Positions 8,809 through 17,892 of a stretch of 64,000 bases of DNA are shown here, in pieces. Numbering within the stretch: the stretch's first letter is position 1; each line of letters begins with the position of its first letter. This DNA is from Roseivivax halodurans JCM 10272. GTDB taxonomy: Bacteria > Pseudomonadota > Alphaproteobacteria > Rhodobacterales > Rhodobacteraceae. The translations under genes and the position numbers were made by a program. Location of the stretch: assembly GCF_000521785.1 (NCBI RefSeq), contig NZ_JALZ01000003.1, positions 62,001 to 126,000 on the forward strand, written 5' to 3'. Below the pieces are notes generated by a model that worked only from the letters and a program-made list of their open reading frames with translations, searched no databases and was not told where the DNA came from.

Positions 8809-9378
8809 ATGAAACGGGGTCTCGTCGCGCTCTATACCGCGCTCACGCTGCTTGCAAATCCCGCCCTGGCCGACACCGAGGCGGCCGAGGCCGCTCGGGC
8901 GGGCGACATGAAGAAGCTCAACTTCCATGCTGAGCCGAAGGCCGCGGGGTCCGAGGCGTTCGAGACCTTCGAGGGCGAGCCCGCGAGCCTTGCGGAATAC
9001 GAGGGCAAGTGGGCGCTGGTGAATTTCTGGGCGACCTGGTGCGCGCCCTGCCGCGAGGAGATGCCGACGCTCTCGGCGCTGCAAAAAGAATTGGGCGGCA
9101 ACGACTTCGAGGTCGTGACCATCGCCACGGGCCGCTCGCCCAAGCCGGCGATGCGCGACTTCTTCGAGGAGATCGGCGTCGACAACCTGCCGACGCTGCG
9201 CGACCCGAGCAGCGCGCTGGCGCGCGAGATGTCGGTGCTCGGGCTGCCGATCACGGTGATCCTCAACCCCGACGGCGAAGAGATCGCGCGCCTTCAGGGC
9301 GACGCGGACTGGAGCTCCGAAGAGGCGCTGACGGTGCTGCGGACGCTCATGGGCGACGAGGCCGAAGTCGAGGGGTGA
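8809..9378 (+). CDS. TlpA-type periplasmic thiol-disulfide oxidoreductase
   Basis: A 189-residue secreted thioredoxin-fold protein. The signal peptide ([21 protein letters not shown]) ends at about residue 21; the redox motif WATWCAPC lies near residue 80 and a cis-proline loop [12 protein letters not shown] near 150. TlpA/ResA-like proteins reduce disulfides in the periplasm, for example in apocytochrome c or CuA oxidase maturation. I chose the ATG at 8809 because it begins directly with a signal sequence; the frame extends upstream only as antisense argH. It is divergent from argH with 25 nt between the starts. Several c-type cytochromes in this window could be clients, but that is inference. 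Confidence 0.9.
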   Translation: MKRGLVALYTALTLLANPALADTEAAEAARAGDMKKLNFHAEPKAAGSEAFETFEGEPASLAEYEGKWALVNFWATWCAPCREEMPTLSALQKELGGNDFEVVTIATGRSPKPAMRDFFEEIGVDNLPTLRDPSSALAREMSVLGLPITVILNPDGEEIARLQGDADWSSEEALTVLRTLMGDEAEVEG

Positions 9379-9390
9379 CACGCCCCGGAC

Positions 9391-9427
9391 GCGGCCGGTT
9401 TCGTACGAAACGTAAGAAATCGGCCGC
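9391..9427. terminator. Bidirectional terminator-like hairpin between convergent genes
   Basis: A 12-bp stem (9391-9402 with 9416-9427, one G-U pair) closes a 13-nt loop. It lies between the stops of the thioredoxin-like gene and the extensin gene, which converge here. The loop side contains the palindrome TTTCGTACGAAA (9399-9410), and TTTCGTACG recurs just after the stem at 9430-9438, followed by a short T run. Confidence 0.65.
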
Positions 9428-9485
9428 GTTTCGTACGGTTTTCTGCCGCAAACCACGTCCTTCGGCGTCCGCTCCTACGCCGCGA

Positions 9486-10367
9486 TCAGGGGCAATAGGC
9501 GCCGCTGCGGCGGCGCGCGGTGTCGAAGTGGAAATGGTCCTGGTGGAACCGGTCGGAATCGGGGCCGAGGGTCGTGGCGAAGATCCCGCAGGCCGCGCGG
9601 TAGGCGCGTTGCAGGATCGGGCCGTGCGCCTCGGAGCGGTAGCCGCCGAGCACCGTCATGCGGGTGCCGTCGCGTAGGCGGATGGCGGAGATGTCGATGG
9701 CCCGGCCCTTGCCATGTTCGGACACCTCGGCACCGGGCTGGTTGTTGCGGGTCCGGCACGAGTAATGCGCGGCGACGCGAAGCCGATCCACCCCTCCGCC
9801 GGCGCTCCCGACAGCGGGTTTGAGGCCGCGATCGACCCAGGACTTGAGGGCACGTGCGGTGGTGCAATCCATCAGCGCGTGATGGCTGAGCGCCACGCCC
9901 GACACCGAGCGGACCTCGACGGCGTCGCGGATCTCGCAGGCGTCGAGGCGGCCGGGGACGTAGCCCACCGCCTCACCCTGGATTCCGACATCGCCGCAGA
10001 GCGCGCCGCGGCGGCGCTCGGCCTGACGGGCCATCGCCTTCTGCGCGAGCGACTCGGTCCGGCGCAGCGGGCGCAGCGCGTGGCTGACGGCCTGCGGGCT
10101 TGCCTGGGCGAAGGCGCGGATGTCGGTGTCCTCGTAGCCCGGGAAGTAGCGCAGGGGCGTCGCGCGCGGGACGGGCTCGAGCCGCTCCCATCGGGCGATC
10201 AGTTTTCGCGCCAGCTTCGCTTCGGTGATCGGACGGGCGGCGGGCCGCAGGTCCGGGTCGGCCTCGGCGGCCAGTGCGCGGGAGACGGGCCGCAGCGAGG
10301 TCTCGGGCGCATCCGCAAGCGCCGGCGCGGCGAGCGCGAGCAGCGCCACGAGGCCGAGCGCCCTCAT
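9486..10367 (-). CDS. Extensin-like C-terminal domain protein, secreted
   Basis: A 293-residue protein with an N-terminal signal peptide ([18 protein letters not shown]) followed by about 100 residues of linker-like sequence and an extensin-like C-terminal domain. That domain shows paired cysteines (CGDVG, DACEI, MDCTTA, YSCRT, AACGIF) and the metal-site-like motifs SEHGKGRAIDIS and HQDHFHFD typical of the family, related to VanY/peptidoglycan-directed folds. A cell-wall role is therefore likely, but the substrate is not known. The ATG overlaps the tyrC stop by 4 nt, so it is the third gene of hisC-tyrC-extensin. Confidence 0.88.
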   Translation of the reverse strand: MRALGLVALLALAAPALADAPETSLRPVSRALAAEADPDLRPAARPITEAKLARKLIARWERLEPVPRATPLRYFPGYEDTDIRAFAQASPQAVSHALRPLRRTESLAQKAMARQAERRRGALCGDVGIQGEAVGYVPGRLDACEIRDAVEVRSVSGVALSHHALMDCTTARALKSWVDRGLKPAVGSAGGGVDRLRVAAHYSCRTRNNQPGAEVSEHGKGRAIDISAIRLRDGTRMTVLGGYRSEAHGPILQRAYRAACGIFATTLGPDSDRFHQDHFHFDTARRRSGAYCP

Positions 10368-11290
10368 TTCTCGATCCTGGCGCGGCCGAAATCGGGCTTG
10401 TCGGTGTCCTGACCCGCCTCGATGATGCCGCGGCGGATCGCACGGGTGCGGGTGAAATAGGCGTGGAGCTCGTCGCCGTCGCCGGTGCGGATCGCGCGCT
10501 GGAGCGCGAAGAGTTCCTCGGTGAAGCGGCCGAGAATCTCGAGCGTCGCGTCCTTGTTGGTGAGGAACACGTCCCGCCACATGGTCGGGTCCGACGCCGC
10601 GATGCGGGTGAAGTCGCGGAAGCCCGCGGCGGAATACTTGATGACCTCGCTGTCGGTGACCCGGCGCAGATCGTCCGCGACGCCCACCATCGTGTAGGCG
10701 ATGAGGTGCGGCGTGTGCGAGGTCACCGCGAGGACGAGGTCGTGGTGGTCGGGCTCCATCTCCTCGACCTGCGCGCCCATCCCCTCCCAGTAGCGGCGGA
10801 GGCGGGCGGTCGCCTCGGGATCGGTGCCCTCCACCGGCACGAGCAGGCACCAGCGGTTCTCGAAGAGCGTCGAGAAACCAGATTCGGGGCCGGAATGCTC
10901 GGTCCCGGCGAGCGGGTGGCCGGGCACGAAATGCACGCCCTCGGGCAGGTGCGGGGCGACGTCGTCGATCACCCGGCGCTTGACCGAGCCCACATCCGTG
11001 ACCGTGGCGCCGGGTTTCAGATGCGGGCCGATCTCTTCGGCGACCGCGCCCATGGCGCCGACCGGCACGGCGAGGACCACGAGGTCGGCGTCCTTCACCG
11101 CCTCGGCGGCGCTCTCCGTCACCTCGTGGCAGAGACCGATGCGGCGGGCGGTCTCGCGCGTCTCCGCCGAGCGGGCATAGCCCGTGACGTGGCCCGCGAG
11201 CCCCGCACGGCGCGTCGCCCAGAACATCGAGGAGGCGATGAGGCCGAGGCCGATCAGCGCGACCTTGTCGTAGATCGGTGCGTCCGTCAT
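10364..11290 (-). CDS. tyrC: Prephenate/arogenate dehydrogenase
   Basis: A 308-residue NAD(P)-dependent dehydrogenase of tyrosine synthesis. It has a Rossmann nucleotide site near the start ([12 protein letters not shown]), a DVGSVKRRV segment, and the substrate motif [13 protein letters not shown] around residue 125, which carries the catalytic histidine of this family. Whether it uses prephenate, arogenate or both (cyclohexadienyl) cannot be read from sequence alone. The ATG overlaps the hisC stop by 4 nt and its stop overlaps the extensin start by 4 nt. A hisC-tyrC pair is common in Rhodobacterales, where the aminotransferase can also serve aromatic amino acids. Confidence 0.93.
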   Translation of the reverse strand: MTDAPIYDKVALIGLGLIASSMFWATRRAGLAGHVTGYARSAETRETARRIGLCHEVTESAAEAVKDADLVVLAVPVGAMGAVAEEIGPHLKPGATVTDVGSVKRRVIDDVAPHLPEGVHFVPGHPLAGTEHSGPESGFSTLFENRWCLLVPVEGTDPEATARLRRYWEGMGAQVEEMEPDHHDLVLAVTSHTPHLIAYTMVGVADDLRRVTDSEVIKYSAAGFRDFTRIAASDPTMWRDVFLTNKDATLEILGRFTEELFALQRAIRTGDGDELHAYFTRTRAIRRGIIEAGQDTDKPDFGRARIEK

Positions 11291-12372
11291 CGCTCCCCCG
11301 CCTTGAACCGTCCGATGACATGCGCGACGCGGCGGCAGGACGCCTCGTCGCCGACCGTGATCCGGAGCGCGGCGGGCAGGTTGTAGCCCGCGACACGCCG
11401 CACGATCAGGCCCTGCTTCTGCAGGAAGAGATCGCAGGCCTCCGCCTCCTCGCGGCTCGAGAAGCGTGCGAGGATGAAGTTGGCGCAGGAGGTGTCGGAC
11501 GGCACGCCGTGCTCCATCAGCGCCTCGGCCAGCCAGGTGCGCATGCGGGTGTTCTCGGCGCGGCACTTCTCGACGAAGGCGGTGTCGCGGATCGCCGCCT
11601 CGGCGGCGGCGAGCGCCGGGACCGAGAGGTTGAAGGGGCCGCGCACCCGGGTCAGAACGTCGATGATCCCGGCCGGGGCGTAGCCCCAGCCGACCCGCAT
11701 GCCGCCGAGACCGTAGAGCTTCGAGAAGGTGCGCGTCATCACCACGTTTTCCCTCGCGTCGACAATCGACGCGCCGCCGTCGAAGCCTTCGACATATTCG
11801 GCATAGGCGCCGTCGAGCACCAGGATCGCCTGCGGCGGCAGGCCGTCCGCCAGACGCTCGACCTCGGCCTGACCGATCATGGTGCCGGTCGGGTTGTTCG
11901 GATTGGCGATGAAGACGAGCTTCGTGCGCTCGGTGCAGGCGGCGAGCAGCGCGTCGACATCGGTGACGCGCTCGGCTTCGGGCACCTCCACCGGGGTCGC
12001 GCCGGCGACGCGCGCGCTGATCTTGTACATGCCGAAGCCATGCTCGGTGAACACGACCTCGTCGCCCGGCCCGGCATAGGCCTGGGCGAGGAAGTGGATG
12101 ATCTCGTCCGACCCGACGCCGCAGATGATGCGGCCTGCATCGAGCCCGTGCACCTCGCCGATCGCCTGCCGCAGGGATCCGTGATCGGTCGAGGGATACC
12201 GGTGCATCTCGTGCAGGACGCGGCGCACCGCCTCCTGTGCGGCCGGAGACGGGCCGAACGGGTTCTCGTTCGAGCTCAGCTTCACCACGTTCGAGACGCC
12301 CTCGACGGTGGATTTGCCCCCCGTATAGAGCGCGATATCCATGATGCCGGGTTGCGGCGTGATCTGGGTCAT
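11287..12372 (-). CDS. hisC: Histidinol-phosphate aminotransferase
   Basis: A 361-residue class I/II PLP aminotransferase. The PLP lysine lies in [14 protein letters not shown] near residue 220; [11 protein letters not shown] at the N-terminus, ANPNNPTGT and LDGAYAEYV are standard HisC motifs. It converts imidazole-acetol phosphate to histidinol phosphate in histidine synthesis; the neighbouring tyrC suggests it may also transaminate prephenate or hydroxyphenylpyruvate. Start ATG at 12372; upstream is a 321-nt non-coding gap carrying two inverted copies of a dispersed repeat. Confidence 0.95.
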   Translation of the reverse strand: MTQITPQPGIMDIALYTGGKSTVEGVSNVVKLSSNENPFGPSPAAQEAVRRVLHEMHRYPSTDHGSLRQAIGEVHGLDAGRIICGVGSDEIIHFLAQAYAGPGDEVVFTEHGFGMYKISARVAGATPVEVPEAERVTDVDALLAACTERTKLVFIANPNNPTGTMIGQAEVERLADGLPPQAILVLDGAYAEYVEGFDGGASIVDARENVVMTRTFSKLYGLGGMRVGWGYAPAGIIDVLTRVRGPFNLSVPALAAAEAAIRDTAFVEKCRAENTRMRTWLAEALMEHGVPSDTSCANFILARFSSREEAEACDLFLQKQGLIVRRVAGYNLPAALRITVGDEASCRRVAHVIGRFKAGER

Positions 12373-12693
12373 GCGGGCACTGCCTCCTGCCGCCCCTCAT
12401 AACCGCCGGCCGGTGCGGAGAAAAGCGACAAAGGATCGCGCGCGGGTGGCGGGCGGTGGAGCCTCCGGCGGGAGTATTTTTGCCAAGAAGAAGGCGCAGG
12501 CGAGCGCCCCGGGGTGCTTACACGCCGCGGTCAGTCCCGCGCGGCTCGCGCAACCTCGTCCTTCTTCTTGGCAAAAATACTCAAATGGCGAAGCGCGCTC
12601 CACATGCGCGCGGCCCGCAGCGGCGCATCGCCTCTCCACCGGCAAACCGAGCGCGCGGCAGCGCTCCGCCGGATCGCCGCCAGTTCGGGGGGC
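12373..12693. other. Non-coding gap between pncB and hisC
   Basis: These 321 bases hold no gene I can support. The middle contains two inverted copies of the dispersed AAGAAGAAG element (listed separately). The rest is GC-rich and contains the presumed hisC leader; no strong promoter was recognised. Confidence 0.6.
12473..12581. repeat. Inverted pair of dispersed AAGAAGAAG elements
   Basis: Positions 12473-12494 and 12560-12581 are a perfect 22-nt inverted repeat separated by 65 nt. Each arm is a copy of the same intergenic element found singly at 23194, 24865, 37815 and 59022. The left arm is preceded by the GC-rich GGAGCCTCCGGCGG. The pair could fold into one long hairpin, much like REPIN arrangements of REP sequences. 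Confidence 0.85.
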
Positions 12694-13986
12694 TCAGACC
12701 TCGACGGCGAGGCGCTCCTGCTGGCCGACGCCGAAGACACGCTTGTAGCGGGCGATCTCGTCCGGCGGGCCCATCGCCTTCTCGGGGTTGTCCGAGAGCT
12801 TGACCGTCGGGCGACCCTCCGCGCTCACCGCCTTGCAGACGAGGGAGAAGGGCGCGAGCGTGTCGCCCTCGGTCAGGCCCTTGAAATCGTTGGTCAGGAG
12901 CGTGCCCCAGCCGAAGGAGGTGCGTACGCGGCCGGCGAACTGCTTCCGCAGCGCCTCGATCCTGGCGACGTCGAGCCCGTCCGAGAAGATCACCAGCTTC
13001 TCACGCGGATCCTCGCCGCGCTGCTGCCACCAGGCGATCGCGGCCTCGGCGCCGCGGGCGGGATCGCCGCTGTCGATGCGGATGCCGGTCCAGCCCTCGA
13101 GCCATTCGGGCGCGCGGTCGAGAAAGCCCTGCGTGCCGAACGTGTCGGGCAGGATGATCCGGAGGTTGCCGTCGTGCTCCTCGTGCCAGTCGGCGAGCAC
13201 GTCGTAGGGCGCGCGGGCGAGCGCCTCGTCGCTGTCGGCGAGCGCGGCGTAGACCATCGGCAGCTCGTGGGCGTTGGTGCCGATCGCCTCGAGGTCGCGG
13301 TTCTTGGCGATGAGGCAGTTGGACGTGCCGGTGAAGGAGGGGCCGAGCCCCTCGATCATCGCCTGCACGCACCAGTCCTGCCAGAGAAAGGAGTGCCGCC
13401 GCCGCGTGCCGAAATCGGCGATGCGGAGGCCCTCCACGCGGCGCAGGCGCTGGATCTTCTCCCAGAGCTTGGTCATGGCCTGCGCGTAGAGCACCTGCAG
13501 CTCGAAGCGGCCCATGTCGTGCAGCACCGCGCGGCCGCGCAGTTCCATCAGAACGGCGAGGGCCGGGATCTCCCAGAGCATGACCTCGGGCCAGGTGCCC
13601 TCGAAGGTCAGCTCGTACTGATCGCCGACGCGTTCGAGGTGGTAGGGCGGCAGGCGCAGAGTCTCGAACCATTCCATGAAGTCGGGGCGGAACATCTGGC
13701 GCTTGCCGTAGAAGGTGTTGCCGCGCAGCCAGGTGGATTCCCCGCGGGAGAGCGACAGCGAGCGGATGTGGTCGAGCTGTTCGCGCAGCTCGCCCTCGTC
13801 GATGAGTTTCGCCAGCGGCACCGAGCTGGTGCGGTTGATCAGGCTGAAGGTGACCTGCGTGTCGGGCTTGTTGCGGAAGACCGACTGGCACATCAGGAGC
13901 TTGTAGAAGTCGGTGTCGATCAGCGAGCGGACGATCGGATCGATCTTCCACTTGTGGTTCCAGACGCGCGTGGCGATGTCGACCAT
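12694..13986 (-). CDS. pncB: Nicotinate phosphoribosyltransferase
   Basis: A 430-residue enzyme that couples nicotinate to PRPP, giving nicotinate mononucleotide in the Preiss-Handler NAD salvage route. Family motifs seen are an early TDFYKLLMCQSV, FGTRRRHSF, IGTNAHELPM with the conserved histidine that is phosphorylated in the bacterial enzyme, and RIDSGDP/FSDGLDV in the phosphate-binding C-terminal barrel. The start is the ATG at 13986 (MVDIATRVWNHKW); an upstream in-frame ATG at 14043 would add 19 atypical residues. It follows pncA with 78 nt between, so both NAD-salvage enzymes appear to be made together. Confidence 0.96.
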   Translation of the reverse strand: MVDIATRVWNHKWKIDPIVRSLIDTDFYKLLMCQSVFRNKPDTQVTFSLINRTSSVPLAKLIDEGELREQLDHIRSLSLSRGESTWLRGNTFYGKRQMFRPDFMEWFETLRLPPYHLERVGDQYELTFEGTWPEVMLWEIPALAVLMELRGRAVLHDMGRFELQVLYAQAMTKLWEKIQRLRRVEGLRIADFGTRRRHSFLWQDWCVQAMIEGLGPSFTGTSNCLIAKNRDLEAIGTNAHELPMVYAALADSDEALARAPYDVLADWHEEHDGNLRIILPDTFGTQGFLDRAPEWLEGWTGIRIDSGDPARGAEAAIAWWQQRGEDPREKLVIFSDGLDVARIEALRKQFAGRVRTSFGWGTLLTNDFKGLTEGDTLAPFSLVCKAVSAEGRPTVKLSDNPEKAMGPPDEIARYKRVFGVGQQERLAVEV

Positions 13987-14064
13987 GTTGTGATGTCCTG
14001 TCGTCGGGGCGCGGATTTTCGGGCCGGACCAGCTAAACCGCAAAGACCGGGCCGCGACAACCTG

Positions 14065-14661
14065 TCAGCCGGCGAGTGTGACGCCTGCGTCCTGCATGCG
14101 GGCGCGCGCGGCGGCCTTCGAGCCGTCCGCGTCGATGGCGCGGCAGAGATCCTCGCGCACGGTCGCGCGGAAGCCGAGCTTCGCGGCGTCGAGGGCGGAC
14201 CAGGCGACGCAGAAGTCGTAGGCGAGGCCGACGAAGGTCAGATCCTCGATGCCGCGCTCGCGGAGGTACCCGGCGAGGCCGGTGGGGGTTTCGTGGTCGT
14301 TCTCGAAGAAGGCCGAATAGCTGTCGATGCCGGGGCGGAAGCCCTTGCGGACGATCATCTCGGCGCGGGCTGTGTCGAGGTCTTCGTGGAACTCGGCGCC
14401 TTGCGTGCCCTGCATGCAATGGTCGGGCCAGAGGACCTGGGTTCCATAGGGCATCTCGACCGTTTCGAGGGGGGATTTGCCCTCATGCTGCGAGGCGAAG
14501 GAGGAATGGCCCGCGGGGTGCCAGTCCTGCGTCAGCACCACCGCGCCGGCCTCGGACATGAGGGCGTTGATCGGCGCGACCACCTCCGAGCCGCCCGGCA
14601 CGGCGAGCGCGCCGCCCTCGCAGAAATCCCTCTGCACGTCGATCACGATGAGCGCCTGCAT
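14065..14661 (-). CDS. pncA: Nicotinamidase
   Basis: PncA hydrolyses nicotinamide to nicotinate, the substrate of the adjacent PncB. The 198-residue isochorismatase-fold protein shows the expected catalytic triad: Asp in VIDVQRDF, Lys in VRKGF and the nucleophilic Cys in YDFCVAW. The metal-binding Asp and His residues are in TQDWHPAGHSSF. I chose the ATG at 14661 (MQALIVIDVQ) over one 10 codons upstream because the family begins at this strand. It is divergent from trhO and precedes pncB on the minus strand. Confidence 0.96.
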   Translation of the reverse strand: MQALIVIDVQRDFCEGGALAVPGGSEVVAPINALMSEAGAVVLTQDWHPAGHSSFASQHEGKSPLETVEMPYGTQVLWPDHCMQGTQGAEFHEDLDTARAEMIVRKGFRPGIDSYSAFFENDHETPTGLAGYLRERGIEDLTFVGLAYDFCVAWSALDAAKLGFRATVREDLCRAIDADGSKAAARARMQDAGVTLAG

Positions 14662-14764
14662 GTCCGTTCTCCCCGGGTCGTTCGACGGCAAAGCCTAGCC
14701 GCACGCGCGCGCGCCGCAAGTCCGGGCCTTGATCGCGGGGGGAGCGCTGCCTTATCTGCACGCC

Positions 14765-15676
14765 ATGTATACCGTCGCCGCGCTCTATCACTTCACGCCC
14801 TTCCCCGACCCCGCCGCGCTGAAACCGGCGCTGGAGGCGGTCGCGCGCGAGGGGGAGGTGACCGGCACGCTGCTGCTGGCGACCGAGGGGATCAACGGCA
14901 CGATCGGCGGGCCGGAGGCGGGCGTTGCGCGGGTGATCGAGCATGTGCGCGCCCTGCCCGGCTGCGACGATCTCGAGGTGAAATACTCCGCCGCCTCGGA
15001 GCGGCCCTTCGCGCGGCTCAAGGTGCGGCTGAAGAAGGAGATCGTGACGCTCGGGCAGGAGGGCGTCGATCCGCGGGCGCGGACGGGGCATTACGTCGAG
15101 CCCGCCGAGTGGACCGAGTTCATCCGCCAGCCGGATGTCGCGGTGATCGACACCCGCAACGATTACGAGGTCGCCATCGGAACCTTCGAGGGGGCGGTCG
15201 ATCCGAAGACCGAGAGCTTTCGGGACTTTCCCGCGTGGTGGGAGGAGAACAAGGAGCGCTTCGAGGGCAAGCGCGTCGCGATGTTCTGCACCGGCGGCAT
15301 CCGCTGCGAGAAATCGACGAACTGGCTGCTCGCGCAGGGGGCAAGCGAGGTCTACCACCTCAAGGGCGGCATCCTGAAATATCTCGAGGAGGTGCCGGAG
15401 GAGCGGAGCGCGTGGCAGGGCGAGTGCTTCGTCTTCGACGGGCGGGTGTCGGTCGGGCACGGGCTGCGCGAAGGCCCGCACGAGCTCTGCCATGCCTGCC
15501 GGAGGCCGATCCTGCCCGGGGACCGCGCGCGACCCGAGTTCGAGGAGGGCGTCGCCTGCCATCATTGCGCGGCCGAGACGAGCGCGGAGGACAAGGCGCG
15601 CTTCCGCGAGCGGCAGCGGCAGATCGTGCTCGCCCAGGCGCGCGGCGAGACGCATCTCGCGCGGGACGCCGACTAG
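14765..15676 (+). CDS. trhO: tRNA uridine(34) hydroxylase (rhodanese family)
   Basis: A 303-residue TrhO (YceA) homologue, which hydroxylates U34 of certain tRNAs in an oxygen-dependent way. It has an N-terminal acylphosphatase-like half (TEGINGTIGG) and a rhodanese domain with the active-site loop CTGGIRCEKS around residue 180. The C-terminus carries a CHACRRP...CHHC cysteine set, as usual for this family. Start ATG at 14765 (MYTVAALYHF); an in-frame start 12 codons upstream is possible but atypical. It converges with dxs, whose stop lies 20 nt beyond, and is divergent from pncA. Confidence 0.94.
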   Translation: MYTVAALYHFTPFPDPAALKPALEAVAREGEVTGTLLLATEGINGTIGGPEAGVARVIEHVRALPGCDDLEVKYSAASERPFARLKVRLKKEIVTLGQEGVDPRARTGHYVEPAEWTEFIRQPDVAVIDTRNDYEVAIGTFEGAVDPKTESFRDFPAWWEENKERFEGKRVAMFCTGGIRCEKSTNWLLAQGASEVYHLKGGILKYLEEVPEERSAWQGECFVFDGRVSVGHGLREGPHELCHACRRPILPGDRARPEFEEGVACHHCAAETSAEDKARFRERQRQIVLAQARGETHLARDAD

Positions 15677-15696
15677 TCAGCGCAGCCCGGCCCCGG

Positions 15697-17631
15697 TCAG
15701 GCCCGGAACGGCACAACCGTCTCGCGGCGCTCGACGCTCATACGCACCCGGGCCGCGATATCCAGAGCGTTGAGGCCCGCATCCTCGTACATCTCGGCCG
15801 GGCTCGCCTGATGGATCAGGCGGTCGGGCAGCGTCATCGTCCGCACAGCGAGGCCTGTGTCGAGAAGGCCCTCGCCCGCCATCGCCTCGAGCACGCGCGC
15901 GCCGAAGCCGCCGCCGGAGCCCTGCTCGACCGTGACGGGCGCGCGGTGGTGCCGGGCGAGCTGGCGGATCAGGTCCATGTCGAGCGGCTTGGCGAAGCGC
16001 GCGTCGGCGAGCGTGCAGCTGATGCCCTCGGCCTCGAGCATTTCGGCAGCTTCGAGCGCGGGCTGGAGATGCGCGCCGAAGGAGAGGATCGCGACGTCGC
16101 TGCCCTCGATCAGGACGCGGCCCTTGCCGATCGTCAGCACCTCGCCGCGTTCGGGCAGGGTCACGCCGGTGCCCGCGCCGCGGGGATAACGGAAGGCGAT
16201 GGGGCCTTCGTCATGTGCGGCGGCGGTCTCGACCATGTGCACGAGCTCGGCCTCGTCGGCGGCGGCCATGACCGTCATGCCGGGGAGGCACGAGAGATAC
16301 GCGATGTCGTAGGCGCCCGCATGGGTCGGCCCGTCGGCGCCGACGAGGCCCGCGCGGTCGATGGCGAAGCGGACGGGCAGGTTCTGCAGGCAGACGTCGT
16401 GCACGACCTGGTCGTAGCCACGCTGCAGGAAGGTCGAGTAGATCGCGGCGAAGGGTTTCAGTCCCGAGGCCGCTAGGCCCGCGGCGAAAGTCACGCCGTG
16501 CTGCTCGGCGATGCCGACGTCGAAGACGCGGGACGGAAAGCGCCTTGCCATGATGTCGACGCCGGTGCCCGCGGGCATGGCGGCGGTGATCGCGACGACG
16601 TTCGGATCGCGGGCGGCGAGATCGGTCAGCGCTTCGCCGAAGACCTTGGTGTAGGCGGGCGGGCCGCCCTTGCCCTTCTTCTGGGTGCCGCTCTCGACGT
16701 CGAACTTCGCGACGCCGTGATACTTGTCGGCGCTGGTCTCGGCCGGGGCGTAGCCCTTGCCCTTGACCGTGCAGCAATGGATGAGGACCGGCCCCGTCGC
16801 CCTGGCGCGGGCGTTGCGCAGGACGGTCAGGAGCTGTCCCATGTCGTGCCCGTCGATGGGGCCGACATAGTCGAAGCCGAGCTCCTCGAAGAGCGTGCCG
16901 TGGCCCGATCCGGTAACGAGCGCGCGGGCCCGGCGGGCGCCCTCGCGCATCGGCGAGGGGAGCGTCGCCTCGAGACCCTCGGCGAGCTTGCTCATCTGCG
17001 CGAAGGGCTCGGCGCCCCAGAGACGCGAGAGATAGGCCGACATGGCGCCGACGGGCGGCGCGATGCTCATCTCGTTGTCGTTGAGGATGACGAAGAGACG
17101 GCGGCCCTCGGCGCCGGCGTTGTTGAGCGCCTCGTAGGCCATGCCGGCGCTGATCGCGCCGTCGCCGACGACCGCGATGGCGTCGCCCACGGGGCGGCCC
17201 ATGTCGCGCCCCACCGCGAAGCCGAGCGCGGCGGAGATCGAGGTCGAGGAATGGGCGGCGCCGAAGGGGTCGTGCTCGCTCTCGGCGCGCTTGGTGAAGC
17301 CCGAAAGGCCGTCCTTCTGGCGCAGGGTGCGGATGCGGTCGCGGCGCCCGGTGAGGATCTTGTGCGGGTAGCACTGGTGCCCGACGTCGAAGATCAGCTT
17401 GTCGGCAGGGGTGTTGAAGACCGCGTGGATGGCCACCGTCAGCTCGACCACGCCGAGCGAGGAGCCGAGATGGCCGCCGGTCTCGGAGACCGCGGATATC
17501 GTCTCGGCGCGGAGTTCTGCGGCGAGGCGCGCGAGGTCCCGGTCGGAGAGCCGGCGGAGGTCCGCAGGCCCGGCGACGCGGTCGAGCGTCGGCGTCGGGG
17601 GACGGTCCTGAATGATCGGCATATCGGTCAT
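15697..17631 (-). CDS. dxs: 1-deoxy-D-xylulose-5-phosphate synthase
   Basis: Dxs condenses pyruvate and glyceraldehyde-3-phosphate, the entry step of the MEP isoprenoid pathway that feeds carotenoids, phytol tails and quinones. The 644-residue protein has the thiamine-diphosphate motif [18 protein letters not shown] near residue 150, the histidine-containing GHLGSSLG at the N-terminus, and transketolase pyrimidine-domain motifs [11 protein letters not shown] and GPTHAGAYD. It lies downstream of pufC on the same strand, separated by a 261-nt hairpin-rich region, so it is probably expressed both with the puf genes and independently. Confidence 0.97.
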   Translation of the reverse strand: MTDMPIIQDRPPTPTLDRVAGPADLRRLSDRDLARLAAELRAETISAVSETGGHLGSSLGVVELTVAIHAVFNTPADKLIFDVGHQCYPHKILTGRRDRIRTLRQKDGLSGFTKRAESEHDPFGAAHSSTSISAALGFAVGRDMGRPVGDAIAVVGDGAISAGMAYEALNNAGAEGRRLFVILNDNEMSIAPPVGAMSAYLSRLWGAEPFAQMSKLAEGLEATLPSPMREGARRARALVTGSGHGTLFEELGFDYVGPIDGHDMGQLLTVLRNARARATGPVLIHCCTVKGKGYAPAETSADKYHGVAKFDVESGTQKKGKGGPPAYTKVFGEALTDLAARDPNVVAITAAMPAGTGVDIMARRFPSRVFDVGIAEQHGVTFAAGLAASGLKPFAAIYSTFLQRGYDQVVHDVCLQNLPVRFAIDRAGLVGADGPTHAGAYDIAYLSCLPGMTVMAAADEAELVHMVETAAAHDEGPIAFRYPRGAGTGVTLPERGEVLTIGKGRVLIEGSDVAILSFGAHLQPALEAAEMLEAEGISCTLADARFAKPLDMDLIRQLARHHRAPVTVEQGSGGGFGARVLEAMAGEGLLDTGLAVRTMTLPDRLIHQASPAEMYEDAGLNALDIAARVRMSVERRETVVPFRA

Positions 17632-17808
17632 GTCGCTCTCCTCCTCAGCGAGACGCGAGAGGCGCCGCGTGCCCGAGACGGGGATGCCTCGGAGACGCGG
17701 CGCCCGGATCCTGTAGCCAACAGGACGATCCGGGAGGCTGGCCCCCGGGCATCCGCGGCCCCCCGGGAAGACAGGTGCCCGCGAATTCGGCTTGGGGGCG
17801 GCGTTGGC

Positions 17809-17882
17809 GCCGCTCCCGGTGGTCGAGGAGCGGCGGTGGCGCCGCTCCCGGGTCTTCGGGGGGCGGCACGTGCGGCCGCCCC
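17809..17882 (-). terminator. puf operon 3' hairpins
   Basis: Two stable stem-loops follow pufC: 17860-17867 with 17875-17882 (8 bp, 7-nt loop), 10 nt beyond the stop, and 17809-17816 with 17827-17834 (8 bp). The segment GGCGCCGCTCCCGG occurs twice here. They are probably the puf 3' end and RNase barriers; the 3' UTR of puf in Rhodobacter is known to yield the small RNA PcrX, and an analogous RNA is conceivable. Confidence 0.6.
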
Positions 17883-17892
17883 GCGGGGGTCG

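Noticed and set aside
12514-16476. Very long plus-strand open frame opposite pncB, pncA and dxs
   Set aside because: It is antisense to well-supported genes, has arginine/alanine-rich composition without domains, and arises from GC bias in codon positions. Similar giant shadows at 16498-21240 and 34422-40043 were rejected for the same reason.
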